Part shown: positions 57,746-64,000 of the stretch, piece by piece | Layout: every line of letters starts with the position of its first letter | Position numbering within the stretch: position 1 is the first letter of the stretch | DNA from: JACRLV01 sp045863555 | Lineage (GTDB): Bacteria > Planctomycetota > Phycisphaerae > UBA1845 > Fen-1342 | DNA: 64,000 nucleotides | Direction of reading: 5' to 3' | Assembly (NCBI GenBank): GCA_045863555.1 | Contig: BTUU01000012.1 | Coordinates: forward strand, 109,552 to 173,551 | Program-made: the position numbers and the translations under genes | Notes under the pieces: model-generated | Database searches by the model: none | What the model saw: the letters and a program-made list of their open reading frames with translations, nothing else | What the model was told of the DNA's origin: nothing

Positions 57746-60700
57746 ATGCGCAAATTCAGACAATCTCGCCGCGCCACTGTGCTGCTGATGGTCGTCAGCG
57801 TCCTGGCGCTGCTCTTTGTCGTGATTATCACGTTCATCACGATCACCCGATCGGACCGGGCGACCATTCGCGACCTCCAGAAGAGCAACGTCCTCGATGC
57901 CGTCGTCGAGTACCACCGCAACCGCGCCCTCGAACTCATGATCCAGGACATCCGCGGCGCTGACGGCCGGCCTCTGAGCGGCCCGGCCGCGCGGTATGAG
58001 CAGATCCCCGGCTACAAGCTGACGAGCTATATCGCGGCGTTTCCCGGCTGGTCGGAGGGCATCAACAACCTCGTAAATTCGCTGGTTCGCATGCCGAACC
58101 CGGTCGCGGCCGCGTGGAACGAGTTTGGCCGCTTGGTTCTCCCCGCGGTCACGCGGCTGAACCCCTCGGCTGCGGACAAGCCGACCGACATCACCTCGAC
58201 GACCGCCCCCCGGCCGCCGTACACGGACCTGCCCGGCTGGCCGACGCCGCCGTGGCGGTTCATCCCGGAGAACGAGCTCGATCGCGATCCGGCAAACCCG
58301 ACGTTCGAGTATGACGACCTGACGCGGTATGCCCGCAACCCGCTCTTCGATGCGGATGGCAACGGCCTGCCGGATGCCTGGGTCGACTACCAGGCCGAGG
58401 GGCTCGAGTTCGCGAATTCGCTCGCGGGCACGCCGGTGCGAATCCGCGGCGTGGGAATCTCGATCACGGAGAATCCGGCGGCGCCCAACTTCGGCGGCGG
58501 CGGCGCCGACCCGGCCGCGCGGGCCTGGTTGAATTTCCTGAACAACGCCCGCTACGGCACGGCGATGACGATCTACAACCACGGCGGAATGGTTGCGATC
58601 GACGCGGCGTCGATCGGCGACGGCCAGAACCGCTACTACCAGCCGTTCAACCGCAACTTCACCGCGCGGCTGCTGAACTCGTTCCGCAATCCGAACGACC
58701 CGTCGATCTTCACGTGGACGAGCGTCGAGCGGAACACGATGTTCGATGGCGTGGCCCGCGACCGGGCGACGATCGAGTCGCTGCTGCGCCGCCGCTTCGG
58801 CCTGCCGTCCGCGACGATGGAGTACGTGAACAACAGTCCCTCGCTCGGCCGGGCGAGCGTCCCGCCGGCGCTGGCGCTGCTCCAGGGCGAGATCAACGTG
58901 AACCGCAGCCTCGCCTTCACGTTCCTGCCGCAGTTTCCGTCGGTGGCGAGCGGCCGCATCTCGCCGGTGAATCCGAGCCTGCGGATCGCGAACGCGACGT
59001 ACAAGCTGAACCCGTTCCAGCCGTTCAACCTGAGCCTTGCGGATGAGCTTCGCGCGGCGACGAATTCGATGGCGCTGCCGACGGCGTGGATGATGTCTTC
59101 GCAGTCGAACAACCTGAACAACCCGCTTTCGATGGTCAACCAGCGGCCGTTCATCACGACGACGAGCAACAGCGACGAAATCGCCCGCAAGCAGAATACG
59201 GGCGACCCGCTTCCGCAGGCGCCGGACGGGGCCCGCTTCCGCGCCGCTGTGCCGGCGAACCCCGGTACGGGCTCGCTCTTCGACGGGACGAGCGCGACGG
59301 TCGGGTCGACGTATTCGGGCGAGCTGAAATTCCCGCTGACGGAAGTGGCGAAGGCGTTCGAGCTGGTCCGCGTCGAGAACCCGGCGCTGCTCACGGCGAG
59401 GGCCACTCCGTCCGGCGCGACGAGCGCGACGGGCAGCGACCATTTCCGCTACGTCCCGCACCGCGGCACGCCGCCCAACGCGACGTACAAGGTCGGCGAC
59501 GAGGTGGTCGAGCGCATGGCCCGGCTGATCTACGACATGCTGACGAGCCACTCCGCTGCTAACGGCGACGACTGGAACGATCTCGTCGGCGGTGATGATG
59601 ACGACGACTACGACGGCAACCCGGACGCTCCCGCGCCAAACGGCAAGGAAGCAGTCACTCGTCGGCAGCAGGCGCTCATGCTGGCCGTGAACATCGTCGC
59701 GTTTGCGATGCCGCGCGATACGAACACGGCGATGCGCGGGTATATGGACGTCGTCACGTACAAGGATGGCCAGACCGGCCTGGAGTACATCGGCTACGGC
59801 CCGCAGCCGTACATCACCGAGGCCATCGCGTACTTTGACGACGAACCGGGCGAGAATCTCGCCATCGCGATTGAGCTGTTCAACCCGAATGATCCCGGCT
59901 ACGACAGCGCGAACGTCGACGCGTTCGCCCTCTGGACGCAGCAGTTCGGCATCGAAATCGTCGATGCGGACACCGGCGCTCTGATTGAGCCCGTGCAGCC
60001 GCTCGGCGGCCCGGGCTACCCGACGAATTTCAACGGCCGCACGTTCGGCACGGTCGTGATGAAGAAAAACACGAACGGCCAGTTTGACGGCCTTGCGAAC
60101 CAGCTCGCGCCGATCCGTTCGCTCGGAGGCGTCAACGCCGATTCGAGGATCCTGATTCGCCTGAAGAAGCGCGGCTGGGATCCGGACTCGGGTTTCACGC
60201 CGCAGGGCGCGCCGTACGAGATTCGCTGGTACACCGTCGATCAGTTGCCGGTCGTGGTTCCGGATGACCGCGAGGCGGACGACGACGGCGAGGACGAAGG
60301 CCTCGAGCCGTCGCACGACTGGGCGAGCGCGTGGCGCGACACGACGCCGTATCGGTTGTTTGGTGGCTTCGACAATGGTGGCACGGGCAATCCCATCCCG
60401 CCGCAGATCGGGCTGGCGCGCTGGAGCGTCGTGCTTCCGCCGCGGGCCTCGCAGCGGACTGAGCAGCACTCGCCGAACAACGGACCGCCGATCCTGACGC
60501 TCGGGAACCCGCAGCACCTGAACGTTGCCGACGGCCAGACCAGCGTAAACCCGGACCTGACGCCAGAGTTCATCAGTCCCGCCGTGCCGATGCCGCTCAT
60601 GAACGCCGGCCCCTTCGGCGCGGGCTCGCTCGTGCAGCAGCTCAATAACCTGCCGATCTTCGGCGACGCCCGCGTGACGACCGGGCCGGACCTCGCGCTC

Positions 60701-62134
60701 GGCGACCTGCGGCCGCGCTCGTTCCCGACGACGGGGTTCCTGCTCTACGTGCCGCGATTCTCGCACGTGATCACCTCGTCCCGCGCCTACACGGTTTCCG
60801 ATGTGCTCTTCAAGTCGTGGAACCGGCGGGGCGGCGCCTCGGCGCAGCCCGGCCAGTATCCCGCCGACTTCGGCCATCTGCCGATTTTCGACAACCGCCA
60901 GTCGGTCACGTCGAATTCGTACCTGAGCGACGGCTCGACGCAGAATAACCGCGTCCCCTGGGGCCAGCTCATCTTCGATTATTTCACCACGATCGACCCG
61001 ACCGCGACGGGCGTTGACCCGCTGAAGATTCCCGGCCGGCTCAACATCAACGTCGCGCCGTGGTTCGTGCTTCAGCATACGCCGATCATCGGTCCGGATT
61101 TCGGCAACGCCGTGCCGCAGTTCTCCGCTTGGCCGCTGCGGCCGATGCCGATCCGGCGCAACTGGACCTCGAACCTGGCGCCCACGGACGTTCAGACGTA
61201 TGACCCGTCGCCGTCGTTCTGGGATCCGCGCGTGGGCGTGATGGTCGGCGAGGGCCAGGCCCGCGAGCCGTTCTTCGCGGCGGAGGCGTACCAGCGCAAC
61301 CTTCTGACGGATCAGCTCCGCGATGACCGCGTCGCCAACGGAGCGCCCGCGCGGCTGCCGACCTGGAACCCGCTCGCCCGGCAGTGGCAGCTCGGGCCGT
61401 GGCTGGCGCAGTCGCTGACCGCGTATCGCGACGGCTACCAGGTTCTGCCCTATGACACGTCGACGGGCAACAACGTCTACGTCTATGCCGACGCGCACCT
61501 CCGCGGCGGCATCGGCGAGATCCGCAACCTGAACCAGGCGACGCTCATGGTGAGTGCGCCATACCGGCCGACGATTTACGGCGCGCAGACGGGCCTGGGT
61601 TCGGTGCGCGGCGCGGTGAATCAGGCCGTGCCGAACAACACGGTCGATGCGCCGACGGAGTTCGGCTTCCTCTCGATCGGCGAACTCGCGAACGTGAAGG
61701 GCTTCGACTCCTCGAAGCCGCGCCAGTTGCCGCCGGCTCAGATCGTTGCCAACGCGGCCGACACCGTTCTCGGCCGGGGCGATTTCATGCGGGCGGTGAG
61801 CCTGCTGGCGCTGATCGACTCGCAGTACCTGACGACGCGCAGCAATACGTTCACGGCGTATGTCAGCGTGATGGACCGGGCCGAGCCCGAGGCCAGCACG
61901 CGGGCGCAGTACACGATCGACCGGACGAACATGCTGCCGCGGCTCGAGTACGAGTACGCGTTCACGCCGAGCGCGGGGGCGTTGCTGCCGCCGCTGCGGG
62001 TCCGCAAGCTGAACCTCGTGACGGTCGACAACCTTCCGGAAACGCCCGTGCGCTACCTGCCCGGCCCGGAAGAGCGGCCGGCGATCATCGCCGAACAGCG
62101 CGTCGGGTATTTCAACTCGCGGTTTGATGACTAA
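57746..62134 (+). CDS. Very large GspK-like pseudopilin protein
   Basis: 1462 residues. The N-terminus (MRKFRQSRRATVLLMVVSVLALLFVVIITFITITRSDRATI) is a prepilin-like basic stretch plus one membrane helix. Near residue 1090 the block GRLNINVAPWFVLQHTP matches the lNiNtAp motif of GspK-type pseudopilins. The remaining ~1300 residues are Asn/Pro/Gly-rich, extracellular-like and not repetitive. It may be the tip pseudopilin of a planctomycetal type II secretion-like apparatus, though no gsp genes are in the window. The ATG at 57746 has no strong ribosome site. Confidence 0.65.
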   Translation: MRKFRQSRRATVLLMVVSVLALLFVVIITFITITRSDRATIRDLQKSNVLDAVVEYHRNRALELMIQDIRGADGRPLSGPAARYEQIPGYKLTSYIAAFPGWSEGINNLVNSLVRMPNPVAAAWNEFGRLVLPAVTRLNPSAADKPTDITSTTAPRPPYTDLPGWPTPPWRFIPENELDRDPANPTFEYDDLTRYARNPLFDADGNGLPDAWVDYQAEGLEFANSLAGTPVRIRGVGISITENPAAPNFGGGGADPAARAWLNFLNNARYGTAMTIYNHGGMVAIDAASIGDGQNRYYQPFNRNFTARLLNSFRNPNDPSIFTWTSVERNTMFDGVARDRATIESLLRRRFGLPSATMEYVNNSPSLGRASVPPALALLQGEINVNRSLAFTFLPQFPSVASGRISPVNPSLRIANATYKLNPFQPFNLSLADELRAATNSMALPTAWMMSSQSNNLNNPLSMVNQRPFITTTSNSDEIARKQNTGDPLPQAPDGARFRAAVPANPGTGSLFDGTSATVGSTYSGELKFPLTEVAKAFELVRVENPALLTARATPSGATSATGSDHFRYVPHRGTPPNATYKVGDEVVERMARLIYDMLTSHSAANGDDWNDLVGGDDDDDYDGNPDAPAPNGKEAVTRRQQALMLAVNIVAFAMPRDTNTAMRGYMDVVTYKDGQTGLEYIGYGPQPYITEAIAYFDDEPGENLAIAIELFNPNDPGYDSANVDAFALWTQQFGIEIVDADTGALIEPVQPLGGPGYPTNFNGRTFGTVVMKKNTNGQFDGLANQLAPIRSLGGVNADSRILIRLKKRGWDPDSGFTPQGAPYEIRWYTVDQLPVVVPDDREADDDGEDEGLEPSHDWASAWRDTTPYRLFGGFDNGGTGNPIPPQIGLARWSVVLPPRASQRTEQHSPNNGPPILTLGNPQHLNVADGQTSVNPDLTPEFISPAVPMPLMNAGPFGAGSLVQQLNNLPIFGDARVTTGPDLALGDLRPRSFPTTGFLLYVPRFSHVITSSRAYTVSDVLFKSWNRRGGASAQPGQYPADFGHLPIFDNRQSVTSNSYLSDGSTQNNRVPWGQLIFDYFTTIDPTATGVDPLKIPGRLNINVAPWFVLQHTPIIGPDFGNAVPQFSAWPLRPMPIRRNWTSNLAPTDVQTYDPSPSFWDPRVGVMVGEGQAREPFFAAEAYQRNLLTDQLRDDRVANGAPARLPTWNPLARQWQLGPWLAQSLTAYRDGYQVLPYDTSTGNNVYVYADAHLRGGIGEIRNLNQATLMVSAPYRPTIYGAQTGLGSVRGAVNQAVPNNTVDAPTEFGFLSIGELANVKGFDSSKPRQLPPAQIVANAADTVLGRGDFMRAVSLLALIDSQYLTTRSNTFTAYVSVMDRAEPEASTRAQYTIDRTNMLPRLEYEYAFTPSAGALLPPLRVRKLNLVTVDNLPETPVRYLPGPEERPAIIAEQRVGYFNSRFDD

Positions 62135-62144
62135 CGCTGCGGCG

Positions 62145-62255
62145 ACGTGAAAACGTGAAAACGTGAAAAAGTGAAAAGGTGAAAACGGGCAGACCGGCGA
62201 CCGCGCGTTATTCAGTTTTCACGTTATCACGTTATTACGTTATCACGTGTTCACG
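62145..62255. repeat. Inverted GTGAAAAC-type repeat tract G
   Basis: Five GTGAAAAC-like units (62145-62187) face GTTTTCAC/GTTATCAC units (62214-62255). The tract fills the gap between the large pseudopilin and the Nudix gene. Same architecture as E2 and F2 but a different unit. Confidence 0.8.
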
Positions 62256-62295
62256 CGGCTTGTCTCGCCGACGTTCGGTCGCTAGGTTGTTCAGG

Positions 62296-62703
62296 ATGGC
62301 ACGTGCCTCCGAACGCGGGTGGGTCGAAGCGCGGGCGCTGATCGAGCGCCCGGGCCGCCAGCTGCTCATTCACAATCCCGAACCGCGGAATGACGCGTCG
62401 CCGTGGGAGTTCCCCGGCGGCCGCGCGGAGGGGCGCGAATCGCCCGAGGCGGCGCTGCGGCGTGTGTTTCGGGACGTTCACCACGCGGTGATCGAGATCC
62501 ACCAGGGCCAACCGCCGTTCGTCTACAACTTCGGCGACCGCTCCGTGACCTACCGGTACTACCTCGTGAGCGTCGTCGGCGATGAGCCGGTTTCCGCGGC
62601 CGGCGGCGAGCTGCGCTGGGTGCACGTGCAGCAGTTGCGCGACTATCACTTCGACGCACCCGGCCAGCAGGTCGTGGACTGGCTGGTGGACGCGGAGCGC
62701 TGA
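62296..62703 (+). CDS. Nudix-fold protein with a degenerate Nudix box
   Basis: 135 residues. WEFPGGRAEGRESPEAALRRVFRDV aligns with GGxxExGExxxEAAxREExEE: Gly42 and Glu48 are in place, but the catalytic REUXEE is RVFRDV, so Glu57 is Val, Glu60 is Asp and Glu61 is Val. Hydrolase activity is therefore doubtful; it may bind a nucleotide or RNA instead. The ATG at 62296 follows an AGG. Confidence 0.7.
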   Translation: MARASERGWVEARALIERPGRQLLIHNPEPRNDASPWEFPGGRAEGRESPEAALRRVFRDVHHAVIEIHQGQPPFVYNFGDRSVTYRYYLVSVVGDEPVSAAGGELRWVHVQQLRDYHFDAPGQQVVDWLVDAER

Positions 62704-62822
62704 GGCGGGTTTGCCCCGTATCGGCCCGCGCAACAATCACCATTCCCCATTGCCTGCGCCGAATTAGACCTCCTGTGTCTGCCGGTCGATATCTTCAATA
62801 AGACTTTCGGGAGCCACGCGGC

Positions 62823-63950
62823 ATGGCGAAGGAAGAGTTGCGCACGATCCGGATCGAGGCGTCGTCTCTGCGGTCGGCGATCGACCAGCTCGACGAGGTT
62901 TCGGCGCAGAGCGACGGCGGCGGCGGGGGAGCCGAGGCGCGCGCGGACAGCCGGTTCAGCTACCGGGTGCGGGCGCTGACGGTCGAATTCGCGAATCAGT
63001 CGTCCGGGTGGACGAAGTACGTGATTCCTTCGCGGAATCTGAGTCGCACCGGCTGCTCGCTGCTCACCGGCCATTATGTCTACCCCGGCACCGCGTGCCG
63101 GGTCCACCTGGTGACGCTCCAGAACCACACGCAGGCCGTGACGGGAAAAATCGCGCGCTGCCGCTATCTGGCGGGGACGGGGCGCGTCTACGAGGTCGGC
63201 GTCCGGTTCGACAGCTCGATCGACGTCGCGCTGTTTCACCGCGGAGCCAATACGCAGCGAATTCTCGTCGTGGATGATGATCCCTCGGTGCACCGCCTGC
63301 TGCCGCACCTGCTCGGCGGACTCAACACGGTGCTCAAATCGGCCCTGAGCGCCGACGAGGCCTTGGAGATCACGCAGAACGAGAATTTCGACGTGATCCT
63401 GCTCGACGTCGACATGCCGGGCAAGGACGGGTTCGCGTGCCTGACCGAGCTGCGCGCCCGCGGTTGGACGCGGCCGGTCGTCGCGCTGACGGCACAGTCC
63501 GACGACGCGACGCAGCGCCGCTGCCTGGAGGCGGGATTCACGAAGGTCGGCAGCAAGCCGCTCCAGAAGGAGGCGGTGACGGAACTGATCAAGTCCGTCG
63601 TCGCCGAGCCGATCGTCAGTTCGCTCATTCACGAGAAATCCATGACCCGGCTCATCGATGCGTTCGTCGCCGAACTGCCCGCCCTCGTGAGAGAGCTGGA
63701 GCAGACGTACGCCTCTCAGGATCATCCGAAGCTCGAGGAACTGGCCCGCATCCTGAAAGCCAACGCCGGAAGCCACGGGTTTGACGTCATCAGCCAGGCG
63801 GCAGGGAGCCTGGAGGCCGCCGCGCGCGACAAGAAGGACGCGGTTGAGCTGCGCCGCGTGCTGAGCGACCTGACGCGGCTCTGTCACGCCGCCCGGCCGA
63901 TCACGGTCGTCGAGCAGACCGCGCAGCGCCCTTCGAAGGCGAGCTGCTAA
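62823..63950 (+). CDS. PilZ-REC regulator with an HPt-like C-terminus lacking the His
   Basis: 375 residues. The N-terminal PilZ domain (~44-135) has the c-di-GMP motifs RxxxR (Arg44, Arg48) and NxSxxG (Asn72-Gly77). The receiver domain (~146-262) has the phospho-acceptor Asp195, Thr223 and Lys245. The C-terminal ~275-355 segment is helical and HPt-like (LARILKANAGSHGF), but the phospho-accepting His is replaced by Arg309. It therefore joins c-di-GMP and phosphorelay input. No output DNA-binding domain or partner kinase is nearby. Confidence 0.8.
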   Translation: MAKEELRTIRIEASSLRSAIDQLDEVSAQSDGGGGGAEARADSRFSYRVRALTVEFANQSSGWTKYVIPSRNLSRTGCSLLTGHYVYPGTACRVHLVTLQNHTQAVTGKIARCRYLAGTGRVYEVGVRFDSSIDVALFHRGANTQRILVVDDDPSVHRLLPHLLGGLNTVLKSALSADEALEITQNENFDVILLDVDMPGKDGFACLTELRARGWTRPVVALTAQSDDATQRRCLEAGFTKVGSKPLQKEAVTELIKSVVAEPIVSSLIHEKSMTRLIDAFVAELPALVRELEQTYASQDHPKLEELARILKANAGSHGFDVISQAAGSLEAAARDKKDAVELRRVLSDLTRLCHAARPITVVEQTAQRPSKASC

Positions 63951-64000
63951 CCCAACTTTCGCACTTCGCCGCTGCGATCGGCGTTGGCGTGGCGGGAGGG

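Noticed and set aside
57614..61498. A 1294-residue open frame antisense to the large pseudopilin gene
   Set aside because: It is Arg/Val/Asp-rich with no family features and exists because high GC in codon third positions suppresses stops on the opposite strand. The plus-strand gene has a signal helix and a GspK-type motif.
1..64000. tRNA, rRNA and insertion-sequence genes
   Set aside because: No cloverleaf-like conserved arms, rRNA sequence or transposase motifs were recognised by eye. A covariance-model and transposase search would be needed to exclude them fully.

Overview
This is a GC-rich bacterial chromosome segment, most likely from a member of the Planctomycetota (Phycisphaerae-like). 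The evidence is secreted proteins ending in dockerin-like Ca-binding repeats, a PEP-CTERM protein, a type-2-like isoleucyl-tRNA synthetase, short two-gene operons on both strands, FG-GAP/VCBS repeat proteins and a GspK-like giant pseudopilin. No rRNA, tRNA, CRISPR array or insertion sequence was recognised.

Layout. 1-4.3 kb: the end of cydA, then cydB (cytochrome bd oxidase) and a secreted dockerin-like protein. 4.5-13.5 kb: an SOS-type translesion cassette, imuA-imuB, then a GrpB-like gene, a membrane protein and dnaE2. 13.4-16.5 kb: a DUF3592 protein and an ECF sigma factor with a probable anti-sigma partner. 16.8-23.2 kb: ileS, a PEP-CTERM protein and lysS. 23.3-28.5 kb: two paralogous PIN-toxin/antitoxin modules around an FG-GAP surface protein. 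28.5-37.7 kb: cstA, lipoproteins, tatC and small conserved hypotheticals. 37.9-40.6 kb: a visibly more AT-rich four-gene block with a PIN module, a DUF3644 protein and an MltR-like protein, the last two carrying HEPN-type R-x4-H motifs. 40.9-47.5 kb: groEL, hemW, a fatty-acid desaturase and trpD-trpC. 47.5-53.7 kb: an MNT-HEPN pair, an M20 peptidase, a YdjY-like protein, orphan or broken antitoxin loci and PPK2. 53.9-64 kb: a TMEM175-like channel, nadE, a lipoprotein, the GspK-like protein, a degenerate Nudix protein and a PilZ-REC-HPt-like regulator.

The most unusual feature is a set of palindromic and tandem repeat families inserted in frame inside protein-coding genes. They are concentrated in the three mutasome genes (imuA, imuB, dnaE2), with a few in ileS and hemW. 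At least five families recur: A, 39 bp; B, about 120-140 bp; C, 78-80 bp; D, a GGGACAAG-type tract; E, a GTGCACAG-type tract. Reading frames stay open, so the proteins are enlarged by roughly 80-270 residues over family norms. imuA and dnaE2 also share a GTTC-N7-GTTAGG motif over their predicted promoters, a candidate LexA-type operator.

Several genes have a TANNNT -10-like box only 6-9 nt before the ATG and no Shine-Dalgarno sequence, which suggests frequent leaderless transcription.
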